Positions 41,089 through 50,747 of a stretch of 64,000 bases of DNA are shown in pieces (position 1 is the first letter of the stretch; the number at the start of each line of letters is the position of its first letter). This DNA comes from RBG-16-66-20 sp040752005 (lineage in GTDB: Bacteria > Pseudomonadota > Gammaproteobacteria > Burkholderiales > SG8-39), in the NCBI GenBank assembly GCA_040752005.1, contig JBFMFX010000013.1, positions 41,013 through 105,012 of the forward strand, given 5' to 3'. The notes below the pieces were generated by a model. It saw nothing but the letters and a program-made list of their open reading frames with translations. It did no database searches and was not told the DNA's origin. Made by a program: the position numbers and the translations under genes.

Positions 41089-43188
41089 CTAACGCACGGT
41101 GAGCCGCTGGCTGATGATCCGCGGCGTGATGAACACCAGCAGCTCGGTCTTCTGGGTCTGCTGCGTGGTGTTGCGGAACAGGAACCCGATGTAGGGCAGC
41201 TCGCCGAAAAACGGTACCCGCGTGATGTCGCGCCGGTCGGTTTCCTCATAGATGCCGCCGATCACCACCGTGCCGCCGTTCTCGACCAGCACCTCGGTCT
41301 TCACATGCTTGGTGTTGATCTGCACGCCGGCCGGTGTCACCGTGCCCGGCTGGTCCTTGTTGACGTCCAGCGTCATGATGATGTTGCCGTCGGGGGTGAT
41401 CTGCGGCTTGACCTTGAGCGCGAGATTGGCCTTGCGGAACGACACCGCGGTCGCACCCGACGAAGTCGCCTGCTGGTACGGGATCTCGGTTCCCTGCTCG
41501 ATCACCGCCTCCACCTGGTCGGCGGTGAGAACGCGCGGGCTGGCGATCACCTTGCCCTTGCCGTCTGCCTCGAGCGCCGAGATCTCCAGGTTGAGGAACT
41601 GGGTCGCCCTGGAATTGAACAGGATGAACGAGAACTGCCCCGCGCTGAACGCGTTCAGGCCCGCGGCCGGCATGTTGACCGACAGGCTGCCAGGGATGAA
41701 CGACGCCGAGCCGCCCTGGGCGCCGCCGGCGGCCTGGCTGCCGACATTGTTCAGTCCGCCGCCGAAGCTGAAGCGCGGGCTGTTCTGCCCGAGCAGCCGA
41801 TGATTGCCGCCGACATCGTTATAGCCGAGCCGCGCGCCGAGGTTGCGCGAGAAGGTGTCGCTCGCCTCGACGATGCGCGCCTCGATCAGCACCTGGCGCA
41901 CCGGGATGTCCACCTTGGCGACCAGGCGCCGGACCTCGTCGAGCTTGGCGCTGATGTCCTGGATGAACACCTGGTTGGTGCGCGGATCGATCACCGCGCT
42001 GCCGCGCTTGGACAGGATTCTCTGCTTCTCGTCGGTGAGCAGCTTCACGAACGACTCGGCCTTGGTGTAGTTGAGCTGGAACGACTCGGTGCGCAGCGGC
42101 TCCAGGTCGCTGATCTGGTTCTGCGCCTCCAGCGCCAGCTTCTCGCGCGTGGCCAGTTCGTCACGCGGCGCGATCCAGATCACGTTGCCGGAGCGGCGCA
42201 TGTCCAGGCCGCGCGTCTGCAGGATGATGTCGAGCGCCTGGTCCCAGGGCACGTCCTTCAGCCGCAGCGTGATCGAGCCGCCGACGGTGTCGCTGGTGAT
42301 GATGTTGAGGTCGGTGAAGTCGGCGAGTACGTTCAGCACCGCGCGTACCTCGACGTTCTGGAAGTTGAGCGAGAGCTTCTCGCCGGTATAGCGGCCGCGC
42401 GGCGCGGCGCGCGACGGGTCCGCCGTCACCGGCTTCACCTCGACCACGAACTGGGTGTCCGACTGGTAGGCGTTGTGCTCCCACTGGCCCTTTGCCTCGA
42501 TCACCATGCGCACGTTCTCGCCCTGCTGGAAGGTGCTCACGGTCTGCACCGGAGTGGCGAAGTCCACCACGTCGAGGCGCCGGCGCAGGTTCTCGGGCAG
42601 CGAGGTCTTCAGGAACTCGACGACGAGGTTCTGGCCCTGCTGCCGGATGTCGATGCCGGTGGAGGTGTCCGACAGGTCCACGATGACGCGGCCTTCGCCG
42701 CTGCGGCCGCGGCGGAAATCGATCTCGCGCACCGCGTGCTTCACGTCCGCCCGGCCCTCGGCGAACTGCGCCACCGGGCCGGCCGGCGCCTGCGCCGTCG
42801 CCGCCGCGGCAAGCGTGACCACCAGTGTGCGCCCGTCGAGCACCGCTTCGTGCGTCACCGGCCGGCGCAGGTTGAGCACCAGCCGCGCGCGGTCGGCGCC
42901 GGGCACCAGGTTCATGCTGCGCAGCTCGCCCTGCCCGATCTCCTGCGCGTTGCGCCCGAGCGCGTTCGCGGTGCCGGGAAAGTCGAACACGATGCGCGGC
43001 GGGTTCACCACCGAGAAGCTCGGCGGCACGCTCTTCAGCGGCTCGCGGGTGGTGATCCGCACCACGATGTTTCCGCCCTGCTGCGCCACATCGAACGACT
43101 CGATCGCGTTCGCCTGCGCCAGCGCGGGTCCGCCGCCGCCGAACCACGCGACCAGCGCCAGGAGCAGGCTCCGCATGCTGTGTGTCAT
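41089..43188 (-). CDS. pilQ: Type IV pilus secretin PilQ
   Basis: 699 aa. Signal peptide ending PALAQA, two AMIN domains (about 25-130 and 155-250) that bind peptidoglycan, an STN/N0 domain (LSLNFQNVEVRAVLNVLADF), and the secretin domain with VIASPRVLTADQ and the conserved VPFFGELPYIGFLFRN. Outer-membrane pore for the pilus. Ribosome site GAGGAG precedes ATG at 43188, and ATGA overlaps the pilP stop. Confidence 0.97.
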   Translation of the reverse strand: MTHSMRSLLLALVAWFGGGGPALAQANAIESFDVAQQGGNIVVRITTREPLKSVPPSFSVVNPPRIVFDFPGTANALGRNAQEIGQGELRSMNLVPGADRARLVLNLRRPVTHEAVLDGRTLVVTLAAAATAQAPAGPVAQFAEGRADVKHAVREIDFRRGRSGEGRVIVDLSDTSTGIDIRQQGQNLVVEFLKTSLPENLRRRLDVVDFATPVQTVSTFQQGENVRMVIEAKGQWEHNAYQSDTQFVVEVKPVTADPSRAAPRGRYTGEKLSLNFQNVEVRAVLNVLADFTDLNIITSDTVGGSITLRLKDVPWDQALDIILQTRGLDMRRSGNVIWIAPRDELATREKLALEAQNQISDLEPLRTESFQLNYTKAESFVKLLTDEKQRILSKRGSAVIDPRTNQVFIQDISAKLDEVRRLVAKVDIPVRQVLIEARIVEASDTFSRNLGARLGYNDVGGNHRLLGQNSPRFSFGGGLNNVGSQAAGGAQGGSASFIPGSLSVNMPAAGLNAFSAGQFSFILFNSRATQFLNLEISALEADGKGKVIASPRVLTADQVEAVIEQGTEIPYQQATSSGATAVSFRKANLALKVKPQITPDGNIIMTLDVNKDQPGTVTPAGVQINTKHVKTEVLVENGGTVVIGGIYEETDRRDITRVPFFGELPYIGFLFRNTTQQTQKTELLVFITPRIISQRLTVR

Positions 43189-43748
43189 GGTGATCTCCTC
43201 GCCCCTGCCGGGGCCTCCTGCAGCTGCAGCGTCGCGGTGCGTTCCACCCATTCGCCGCCGCTGTCCTGAACCACTTCCTTGAGGCTGATCTGCCCCTCGT
43301 CGATCGCGGTGATGAGGCCGAAGTTCTGCCCCATGTAGTTGCCTTTCTTCACGCGGTACAGATTCTGACCCGCCTTGACCAGGGCATAGATTTCGCTCGC
43401 CTGCTTGAGCGTGCCCACCATCTGGATGCTGTCGAGCGGAAACGCCTCCAGCGGTTCGCGCGGCCGGTTCATGTCCGGCGCAAGTCCGCCCGCGGCGCCG
43501 GCACCGCCGCCCGCCTGCGCGACGACGATGCGACTCGGCATGAACGGATCGATGAGGCTCTCGCCGCGGTACGGCACCGGCTCGTACGCCTTCACCGCCG
43601 GCAGCGGATCCACGCGCCCGCGCAGGTCCTTGGTCATCTGCGCCAGCTCCTGCTTGAGGTCGCCGAACTGCTCGCCGCCGCAGCCGGAAAGCGCGAGCGC
43701 CGCGCCGGCAGCGGCAAGCCAGGGCAGTGCGACAGCGGCGCGCCTCAT
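43185..43748 (-). CDS. pilP: Type IV pilus lipoprotein PilP
   Basis: 187 aa with a lipobox (ALSGCGG) and the PilP beta-domain (VGTLKQASEIYALVKAGQN, LYRVKKGNYMGQNFG). Connects the inner-membrane PilMNO complex to the secretin. Coupled to pilO and pilQ by ATGA overlaps. Confidence 0.95.
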   Translation of the reverse strand: MRRAAVALPWLAAAGAALALSGCGGEQFGDLKQELAQMTKDLRGRVDPLPAVKAYEPVPYRGESLIDPFMPSRIVVAQAGGGAGAAGGLAPDMNRPREPLEAFPLDSIQMVGTLKQASEIYALVKAGQNLYRVKKGNYMGQNFGLITAIDEGQISLKEVVQDSGGEWVERTATLQLQEAPAGARRSP

Positions 43749-44398
43749 TTCTTCGCCGGCCCCTTCTTCGCCGCCGCGGCCGCTTTCCTCTGCGCCGCCA
43801 CCTCTTCCTCGTCAAGGTAGCGGAACGTGCGCGCGGTTGCGTCCATCGCCAGATTGCCGTCCTTCTGCGCCTCGATGGCGACGTCGTTCAGCGTCACGAT
43901 GCGCGACAGTTGCCCGAGGTCGGCGGCGAAATTGCCCATGTCGTGGTAGGTGCCGACGACGCGGATCTTGATCGGCAGCTCGGCGTAGAACTCCTTCGTC
44001 GACTCGGCCTCGGGCTTGAACAGCTCGAATTGCAGCCCGCGCGACAGCCCCGCCTGATTGATGTCCACCAGCAGCGCGTCCATCTGCGCCTTGTTCGGCA
44101 GCTGCTTGAGCAGCGCGCCGAACTGGGTGTCGATCTCGCGCAACTGCTGCCTGTGCAGGTCGAGGTTGACCGCCTGCTTCTTCTTGTTGAGGTAGTCCTC
44201 CTTCAGCTTGGCCTCGGTGGTCCGCTCCCGCTCGATCTGATCCCACTGGTCCTGCCAGACCAGGAACCAGCCGAGCGCTGGGATCGCCACCAGAATCGCG
44301 ACGAGCACCATCAGCATCGGCGCGACCGACCAGGTGCCCGGGTCCTTCCAGTTCGTGCGCCGGATGTCCTCGACGATCTGATTGAAGTTGATCGCCAT
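43745..44398 (-). CDS. pilO: Type IV pilus inner-membrane alignment protein PilO
   Basis: 217 aa. One transmembrane helix (about 28-46, APMLMVLVAILVAIPALGW), a coiled coil, then the ferredoxin-like PilO domain (ELPIKIRVVGTYHDMGNFAA). Dimerises with PilN. The C-terminus is Lys/Ala-rich. 4 bases after pilN. Confidence 0.95.
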   Translation of the reverse strand: MAINFNQIVEDIRRTNWKDPGTWSVAPMLMVLVAILVAIPALGWFLVWQDQWDQIERERTTEAKLKEDYLNKKKQAVNLDLHRQQLREIDTQFGALLKQLPNKAQMDALLVDINQAGLSRGLQFELFKPEAESTKEFYAELPIKIRVVGTYHDMGNFAADLGQLSRIVTLNDVAIEAQKDGNLAMDATARTFRYLDEEEVAAQRKAAAAAKKGPAKK

Positions 44399-44402
44399 TG
44401 CG

Positions 44403-45014
44403 CTAGCCCTTGCCCGCGGCCTTCGGTGCGGTCTTCGCCGCGCCCTTGGCGTCCTTGCCTTCGTCGCGAACCGGGCGCTTGAGCGCGAACTTCAAGTTGA
44501 ACTCGGAAACCCGCATCTTGCCGAGGTTCGCCGCCTTGATCTCGATCAGGTTCGGGTTCGCCAGCCACTGCGAGGACTCGATGTTGCGCATCAGCGCCGA
44601 CACGCGGGCGTTCGACTGCGCGTAGCCCACCACCTCGATCGCCGGCCCCTTCTGCTTCAGGCTCTTCAGGAACACGCCCTCCGGCATCTGGCGCACCAGG
44701 TCATCGAGCAGATACACCGTCTGGGCGCGGTCGGACTGCAGCGTCTCGATCACCTGCTTGCGCGCCAGCAGCGCCGCGATCTCGTCCTTGAGCTTCTTGA
44801 TCTCGTCGATTTCCTTGTCGAGCTTGGCGATCTCGGTCTTGAGGAAGGCGTTGCGCTCCTGCTGCTCGGCGAGCGCACGCTCGTTGAGCATGTATACGGC
44901 GCCGACGATCACGATCCCGAGGGCCGCCGTCATTCCGGCAAGCATGGCGAAGTGCGTGCGCGCGCGCTTGCGCCGCTCCTCGCGGTGGGGCAGCAGGTTG
45001 ATGCGCACGTTCAT
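44403..45014 (-). CDS. pilN: Type IV pilus inner-membrane protein PilN
   Basis: 203 aa. Cytoplasmic N-terminal motif that binds PilM (MNVRINLLPHREERRKR), a transmembrane helix (about 24-42), a coiled coil and the periplasmic domain (FLKSLKQKGPAIEVVGYAQS). Overlaps pilM by ATGA. Confidence 0.95.
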   Translation of the reverse strand: MNVRINLLPHREERRKRARTHFAMLAGMTAALGIVIVGAVYMLNERALAEQQERNAFLKTEIAKLDKEIDEIKKLKDEIAALLARKQVIETLQSDRAQTVYLLDDLVRQMPEGVFLKSLKQKGPAIEVVGYAQSNARVSALMRNIESSQWLANPNLIEIKAANLGKMRVSEFNLKFALKRPVRDEGKDAKGAAKTAPKAAGKG

Positions 45015-46090
45015 GACGGATCGAAGCGCCGCAGCGCCAGCCCGCAGGCGACGATCAGCGACGGCGCGTCCTGCATGAGCTTTTTCAGCTGCACGCGCGG
45101 CGAGGGCTGCGCCATGGCGGCGAAGGGGTTCGCCACCGCGGTCGGGATCTGCGTGCGCGTCTGCACCACCTCGTCCAGGCCCGGAATCACCGCCGAGCCG
45201 CCCGCGAGCAGGATGTGGTCCACGCTGTTGTAGGAAGTCGAGGTGAAGAAGAACTGCAGTGCGCGCTGCACCTCGGTGGCGAGGTTTTCCATGAACGGGC
45301 GCAGCACCTCGGTCTCGAAGTCGTCGGGCAGGCCGCCCGAGCGCTTGGCGTTCTCGGCCTCCTCCGGGCTCATGCCATAACGCGAGACGATGTCCGCGGT
45401 GAGAAGGTTCCCGCCGAAGGCCTGCTCACGCGCATACACCGACTGCTCGTTGCGGATCACCGTCACCTGGGTGACGTTCGCGCCGACGTCCACCACCGCG
45501 ATGTTCTGGTCCCTGCCGCCGCCGGGCAGCTGCTTGACGACCAGGCTGAGCGCGGCCATCTGCGCGAACGACTCGACGTCCATCACCAAGGGCTTGAGCC
45601 CCGCCGACTCGGCGACCGCGAGCCGGTCGCTCACCTTTTCCTTGCGCGTGGCGGCGATCAGCACTTCCTGCTCCTCCGGGCCCGAGGGCGCCGGCCCGAT
45701 CACCTGGAAATCGAGATTGACTTCCTCGAGCGCGAATGGAATGTACTGGTTCGCCTCGGTTTCGACCTGCGCTTCCAGCTCCTCCTCGCGCAGCCCGGCC
45801 TGCACAATGATCTTTTTCGTGATGACCGCGCCGGTCGGCACCGCCATGGCGACGTGCCGGGTGCGGGTCCCGAGCCGCTTGTATCCGCGCGCGACAGCGT
45901 CGGACACCGCCTCGAGAATGTTGATATTTCCGTCCACCACCGCATCCTTCGGCAGCGGCTCAATGACGTAGCGCTCGACGCGGTAGGTTCCCTTGCCCGC
46001 CTCCACTAGCTCGAGCATCTTGACCGACGAGGAGCTGATGTCCAGGCCGAACAGCGGCGGGGCCTTCGCCTTGAAGAGGTCGAGGTTCAC
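45011..46090 (-). CDS. pilM: Type IV pilus assembly ATPase-fold protein PilM
   Basis: 359 aa, actin/FtsA-like fold (GLDISSSSVKMLEL, VVDVGANVTQVTVI, LLAGGSAVIPGLDE). First gene of the pilMNOPQ operon. No ATG is available at the N-terminus; GTG at 46090 has AAGGGA at 7 bases and is preferred over TTG at 46093. Confidence 0.95.
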   Translation of the reverse strand: MNLDLFKAKAPPLFGLDISSSSVKMLELVEAGKGTYRVERYVIEPLPKDAVVDGNINILEAVSDAVARGYKRLGTRTRHVAMAVPTGAVITKKIIVQAGLREEELEAQVETEANQYIPFALEEVNLDFQVIGPAPSGPEEQEVLIAATRKEKVSDRLAVAESAGLKPLVMDVESFAQMAALSLVVKQLPGGGRDQNIAVVDVGANVTQVTVIRNEQSVYAREQAFGGNLLTADIVSRYGMSPEEAENAKRSGGLPDDFETEVLRPFMENLATEVQRALQFFFTSTSYNSVDHILLAGGSAVIPGLDEVVQTRTQIPTAVANPFAAMAQPSPRVQLKKLMQDAPSLIVACGLALRRFDPS

Positions 46091-46201
46091 CAAGTTTTCC
46101 CTTTCGTATCGGCCGGTTAGGGCAGATACGTAGAAATTGCGTGAGATGCTAACAACAACTCCCCCAGGTGTCTAGTTAATCGTCCCGCCATGGGGGACGC
46201 C

Positions 46202-46207
46202 TATAAT
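46202..46207 (+). promoter_or_regulatory. Probable -10 box of the PBP1A gene
   Basis: TATAAT at 46202-46207 in the pilM-PBP1A divergent gap. No convincing -35 is found at 16-18 bases. It overlaps the first in-frame ATG (46206), which argues that translation starts at 46263. Confidence 0.45.
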
Positions 46208-46262
46208 GCGCCGTGTTCCCTCCCCCGCGCAACGGCCGACCCGAGCAGCGTCAACGTCCTTG

Positions 46263-48554
46263 ATGTGGCTGCGCTTTCTGGCGTTTCCGCTTGCCCTGGT
46301 GGCAGGTTTCTCGGTTCTGGGGGCGTGCCTGGCCGGGCTGGTGATCGCCCTCGCCTGGCCGCAGCTTCCCGCGCTCGACATCCTCACCGACTACCAGCCC
46401 AAGGTCCCGCTGCGGGTCTACACCGTCGAAGGCGCGCTGATCGCGGAGTTCGGCGAAGAGCGCCGCTCGGTAGTTTCGATACGCGAGGTGCCCGAGCTGC
46501 TCAAGCTCGCGATACTGGCCGCAGAAGACGAGCGCTTTTACCAGCACACGGGCGTGGATTATCTCGGCGTGGCGCGCGCTGCCTATGCCAATCTCGTGCA
46601 GGGCGGACGCCGTCAGGGCGCAAGCACGATTACGATGCAGGTTGCGCGCAACTTCTTCCTGACCTCGGAAAAGACCCTCACGCGCAAGCTCTACGAGGCG
46701 CTGCTCGCCTTCAAGATCGAGAACAGCCTCACCAAGGATCAGATCCTGGAGCTGTACGTTAACCAGATCTACCTCGGCCAGCGGGCCTACGGATTTTCCG
46801 CCGCCGCCCAAATTTACTTCGGTAAGTCGCTCGACCGGCTGACGCTGGCGGAAGCGGCGGTGCTCGCCGGCCTGCCAAAGGCACCTTCGGCCTACAACCC
46901 CGTTGCGAATCCGCAACGCGCGCGCCAGCGCCAGCAGTACGTGCTGCGGCGCATGAAGGAACTCGGCCACATCTCGGAGGCCCAGTATGCCGAGGCCCTG
47001 CAGGCGCCGCTGCAGGTACGTCGGACGCCTGAAGACTTCGCCGGGGTCCGCGCGGAGCATCTGGCGGAGATGGTGCGCCAGGCGCTGTACGAGCGATACG
47101 GAGAAGAGGCCTACAGCCGCGGCTTCCGGGTCTATACGACCATTCGCCGCGCCGAACAGGAAGCCGCCTATTCGGCGCTGCGCAAGGGCCTGCTCGAGTA
47201 CGACCGTCGGCTAGGCTATCGCGGCCCCGAGGCCTACGTCGCGCTGAAGGACGAGGCGACCGAGGAGGACTACGAGGAGGCGCTCGCCGAGCATGCCGAC
47301 GCCGACGACCTGCGCGTTGCGCTCGTGCTCTCGGCCAATGCGCGCGAGGTGCGCGCGGTGTTGAAGTCGGGCGAGCTCATCTCGGTCACCGGCGAGGGGC
47401 TGCGCTTCGCGGCGCGGGCACTGGACGAAAAAACGGCCGCGCCGCGGCGCATTCGCCGTGGCGCCATCGTGCGCGTGCAGCGCGATGACCGGCGCGTCTG
47501 GCACATCGCTCAGCTGCCGGAGGCCGACGGGGCGTTTGTCGCGCTCGACCCGGGCGATGGCGCGATCCGGGCGCTCGTGGGCGGATTCGACTTCCAGCGC
47601 AACAAGTTCAACCATGTGGTGCAGGCCTGGCGCCAGCCCGGTTCGGCGTTCAAGCCGTTCATTTACTCCGCGGCGCTGGAAAAAGGCTACACGCCGGCGA
47701 CCGTGGTCCCCGACGAACCGGTCGTGGTCGAGGCCGAGGTGACCGGAAGCCAGCGCTGGGAGCCGAAGAACTACGACGGCAAGTTCGAAGGGCCGATGCG
47801 CCTGCGCACGGCGCTCGCCAAGTCCAAGAACATGGTTTCGATCCGCATCCTGCAGGACATCACGCCGAAGTACGCGCAGGATTACGTGCGGCGCTTCGGC
47901 TTTGAGGCCGACAAGCATCCACCCTACCTGACCCTCGCCTTGGGAGCTGGCGTCGTGACGCCCCTGCAGATGGCCCGCGCCTACGCGGTGTTCGCCAACG
48001 GCGGCTACCTGGTGCAGCCGTATTTCATCCAGAGAATCGTGGATGACCGCGGCAACACGATCGGGGCCGCGCGGCCGCAGACTGCCGGCGACGCGTCGCT
48101 GCGGGTTCTCGACGAGCGCAACGCCTTCATCATGGACTCGATGATGCAGGACGTGACCCGCTACGGCACCGCTGCGGCCACCGCGCGGCTGGGCCGGCGT
48201 GACCTCGCCGGCAAGACCGGCACCACCAACGATTTCGTGGACGCGTGGTTCTGTGGCTACCACCCGACGCTCGTCGGCGTCGCCTGGGTCGGTTTCGACC
48301 AGCCGAAATCGCTCGGCCGCAACCAGACCGGCGGGCGTGTCGCGCTGCCGATCTGGATCGAGTTCATGGGGCGCGCGCTCAAGGGCGTGCCCGAGGCCCC
48401 GCGCAGCATCCCCGAGGGCGTGGTTACCGCCCCGACCGACCCGGATCCGGCAGCGCCGGCGGAGGCGAAGTCCGGTGTCGAGTTCTTCTACCGAGAGTTC
48501 CTGCCGAGGAATCCGGCAGCGCCGGATCCGCTGCCCCCACCGTCCATGAATTAG
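46263..48554 (+). CDS. mrcA: Penicillin-binding protein 1A
   Basis: 763 aa bifunctional peptidoglycan synthase. Membrane anchor (MWLRFLAFPLALVAGF), glycosyltransferase domain (AEDERFYQHTGVDYLG, GASTITMQVARNFF), OB-fold linker, and transpeptidase domain with active Ser in PGSAFKPF, SKN and KTGTTNDF. ATG at 46263 is preferred because an upstream ATG overlaps the -10 box. The stop overlaps the convergent cyaY stop (TTAG). Confidence 0.95.
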   Translation: MWLRFLAFPLALVAGFSVLGACLAGLVIALAWPQLPALDILTDYQPKVPLRVYTVEGALIAEFGEERRSVVSIREVPELLKLAILAAEDERFYQHTGVDYLGVARAAYANLVQGGRRQGASTITMQVARNFFLTSEKTLTRKLYEALLAFKIENSLTKDQILELYVNQIYLGQRAYGFSAAAQIYFGKSLDRLTLAEAAVLAGLPKAPSAYNPVANPQRARQRQQYVLRRMKELGHISEAQYAEALQAPLQVRRTPEDFAGVRAEHLAEMVRQALYERYGEEAYSRGFRVYTTIRRAEQEAAYSALRKGLLEYDRRLGYRGPEAYVALKDEATEEDYEEALAEHADADDLRVALVLSANAREVRAVLKSGELISVTGEGLRFAARALDEKTAAPRRIRRGAIVRVQRDDRRVWHIAQLPEADGAFVALDPGDGAIRALVGGFDFQRNKFNHVVQAWRQPGSAFKPFIYSAALEKGYTPATVVPDEPVVVEAEVTGSQRWEPKNYDGKFEGPMRLRTALAKSKNMVSIRILQDITPKYAQDYVRRFGFEADKHPPYLTLALGAGVVTPLQMARAYAVFANGGYLVQPYFIQRIVDDRGNTIGAARPQTAGDASLRVLDERNAFIMDSMMQDVTRYGTAAATARLGRRDLAGKTGTTNDFVDAWFCGYHPTLVGVAWVGFDQPKSLGRNQTGGRVALPIWIEFMGRALKGVPEAPRSIPEGVVTAPTDPDPAAPAEAKSGVEFFYREFLPRNPAAPDPLPPPSMN

Positions 48555-48874
48555 GACGCCCGCAGCGCGACCGGAGCGCCAGCCTGCTCCGAGGCAAGGC
48601 GCGAAAGCGCCGCGAACAGTTCAGTGCCGTCGCGGGTGTTGCGCCACTCGCCGGCGTCGTGGCGGAAGTGATAACCGCCCGAGCGCGCCGCGACCCAGAT
48701 TTCGCGCGCAGGCGTGTGGCGGTTGACCACGATCTTCGAGCCGTCGTCGAATTCGATCTCCAGCACCCCGGTACCCTTCAGGCATACGTCGGCGTCCGGC
48801 GCCGCCGCCTCGAAGGCGCGCTCCAGCGCCGCGAGCGTCTCGTCGGCGAGCAGCTCGAATTCGCTCTCGGTCAT
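48551..48874 (-). CDS. cyaY: Frataxin homologue CyaY
   Basis: 107 aa, acidic first helix (MTESEFELLADETLAALERAF), then VLEIEFDDGSKIVVNRH and IWVAARSGGYHFRHD as in bacterial frataxins. Iron donor or regulator in Fe-S assembly. Chosen start gives the canonical N-terminus; nine extra residues would precede it otherwise. Divergent from lptM. Confidence 0.95.
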   Translation of the reverse strand: MTESEFELLADETLAALERAFEAAAPDADVCLKGTGVLEIEFDDGSKIVVNRHTPAREIWVAARSGGYHFRHDAGEWRNTRDGTELFAALSRLASEQAGAPVALRAS

Positions 48875-48936
48875 CGGCTGGTCCGCATGGCCTGCTAACA
48901 TCGCTTATTGTACGTTCCCGGCCCGCCCGTCCGACC

Positions 48937-49146
48937 ATGCATTCGTGCCGTGTGCTCCTTGCCGCAGCCCTCGCGGGCTTCGTGGCCGTGCTCGCCGGTT
49001 GCGGCCAGCGCGGACCGCTGTATCTGCGCGACAGTCCGCCCCCCGGGGTGAAGCCGGCCAAGCCGGAGCCGTACCGGCCGGTGCCTTACCCGGCGGCGCC
49101 GCAGGAGGAGGCGGAGGAGCGGCCCGAAGACGCGAAGAAGCGCTAG
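48937..49146 (+). CDS. lptM: LPS translocon maturation lipoprotein LptM
   Basis: 69 aa. Signal and lipobox followed by the family signature CGQRGPLYL, then a Pro-rich tail. Helps oxidative maturation of LptD. 4 bases before lysA, the usual order in proteobacteria. Confidence 0.92.
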   Translation: MHSCRVLLAAALAGFVAVLAGCGQRGPLYLRDSPPPGVKPAKPEPYRPVPYPAAPQEEAEERPEDAKKR

Positions 49147-49150
49147 CGCC

Positions 49151-50401
49151 ATGGCCTTTGCCTACCGCGCGGGGGCGCTGTGCGTCGAGGGCGTCGCGCT
49201 CGAGGACATCGCCCGCCGCTTCGGCACGCCCTGCTACGTGTATTCGCGCGCGGCGATCGAGCGCGCCTTCGCGGAGTTCGCCACCGCGCTCGCCGGCCGG
49301 CCCGCGCTCATCGCCTATTCGGTGAAAGCGAATTCCAACCTGGCGGTGCTGTCCCTGATGGCGCGGCTCGGCGCCGGCTTCGACATCGTCTCCGGGGGGG
49401 AGCTTGCGCGCGTCGCGGCCGCCGGCGGCGCGATGAGCAAGGTGCTGTTTTCCGGCGTCGGCAAGCGCGAGTCCGAGATCGAGCAAGCGCTTGCCGCCGG
49501 CGTGCTCTGTCTCAACCTCGAATCGGAAGCGGAGCTTGCGCGCGTGGATGCGGTCGCGGCGCGGCTCGGGGTGCGCGCTCCGGTCGCCTTCCGCGTGAAC
49601 CCGGACGTGGACCCGCGCACGCACCCGTACATTTCCACCGGCCTGCGCGAGAACAAGTTCGGCGTCGCCTATGACGATGCGCTGCGCCTGTACCGCGACG
49701 CCGCGCGCCGGCGCAACGTGCGCGCCATCGGCATCGGCTGCCATGTCGGCTCGCAGCTGTTGAGCGTGGCTCCGTTCGCCGACGCGGCGGCGCGCATCGG
49801 CGCCCTTGCCGCCGAACTGCAGGCCGAAGGCATCGCGCTGTCGCACCTCGACCTCGGCGGCGGCTTCGGCATCCGCTACCGAGACGAGCAGCCGCCGGCG
49901 CCGGCGGAATTCCTCAGCGCCGCCCTCGCCGCCCTCGCCGGGCGCCCGGAGAAGCTCGTGGTGGACCCGGGGCGAGCTCTCGTGGGCGCGGCCGGCGCGC
50001 TTCTCACCCGCATCGAGTACGTGAAGCCCGGCGAAACGAAGAACTTCGTCGTCGTGGACGCGGCGATGAACGACCTGCTGCGCCCCGCGCTCTACGGCGC
50101 CTGGCACGAGGTGCTGCCGGTGCGCGAACCGGACGGCAGCGCGTGCGAGGACGTCTACGACGTGGTCGGCCCGGTGTGCGAGAGCGCCGATTTCCTCGCC
50201 CGCGAGCGGCGCCTTGCGCCGCGCCCGGGAGATCTCCTCGCGGTGATGGCGGCCGGCGCCTACGGAATGACGATGAGCTCGAACTACAACACGCGCCCGC
50301 GCGCGGCCGAAGTCATGGTGAGCGGCGCCGAGGCACATCTGGTGCGCCGGCGCGAGGCGATCGAGGAGCTGTTCGCGCACGAGCAGGCCCTCGCATGGTG
50401 A
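49151..50401 (+). CDS. lysA: Diaminopimelate decarboxylase LysA
   Basis: 416 aa PLP enzyme, last step of lysine synthesis. PLP lysine in IAYSVKANSNLAVL, GENKFGV-type motif (LRENKFGVAY), HLDLGGGFGI, VCESADFLARER and the C-terminal MSSNYNTRPRAAEV. Full length. The stop is followed, in the same frame, by an RND permease fragment. Confidence 0.96.
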   Translation: MAFAYRAGALCVEGVALEDIARRFGTPCYVYSRAAIERAFAEFATALAGRPALIAYSVKANSNLAVLSLMARLGAGFDIVSGGELARVAAAGGAMSKVLFSGVGKRESEIEQALAAGVLCLNLESEAELARVDAVAARLGVRAPVAFRVNPDVDPRTHPYISTGLRENKFGVAYDDALRLYRDAARRRNVRAIGIGCHVGSQLLSVAPFADAAARIGALAAELQAEGIALSHLDLGGGFGIRYRDEQPPAPAEFLSAALAALAGRPEKLVVDPGRALVGAAGALLTRIEYVKPGETKNFVVVDAAMNDLLRPALYGAWHEVLPVREPDGSACEDVYDVVGPVCESADFLARERRLAPRPGDLLAVMAAGAYGMTMSSNYNTRPRAAEVMVSGAEAHLVRRREAIEELFAHEQALAW

Positions 50402-50746
50402 GCGCGCGCGCTGGGGCTGCTGTTCATGGTGCTCGCGAGCCAGTTCAACTCGTTCCTGCAGCCCTTCTTCGTGATGCTCGCGGTGCCGCTCGCGATCATC
50501 GGTGGCGTGTTCGCGCTGTGGCTGTTCGTGCCGCTCGTGCAGCTCGGCTCATGGCTTGGCCCGAGGATCCCGGTGCATACCCTCAACATCTACTCGACGA
50601 TCGGCCTGACGCTACTCATCGGCCTGGTGGCGAAAAACTCGATCCTGCTGGTGGACCTCGCCAACCAGCGCCGCGCGCAGGGCATGGCAGTGGACGCCGC
50701 GCTCGCCGCGCCGAGCGCGCCGCGAGCTCTAGACGGAGATACCTGA
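50402..50746 (+). pseudogene. C-terminal fragment of an HAE1-type RND permease
   Basis: About 115 codons matching a late section of an AcrB/MexB-like pump: LASQFNSFLQPFFVMLAVPL, LNIYSTIGLTLLIGLVAKNS, ILLVDLANQRRAQGM. A normal permease has over 1000 residues; here both the front and the last helices are missing and the end is unrelated (AAPSAPRALDGDT). The fragment starts directly at the lysA stop, in the same frame, with its first ATG at 50426. A decayed remnant left by a recombination event is the best reading. Confidence 0.85.
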
Positions 50747-50747
50747 A

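Noticed and set aside
46206..46262. Earlier ATG for PBP1A
   Set aside because: Overlaps the TATAAT box; the ATG at 46263 begins the membrane anchor.
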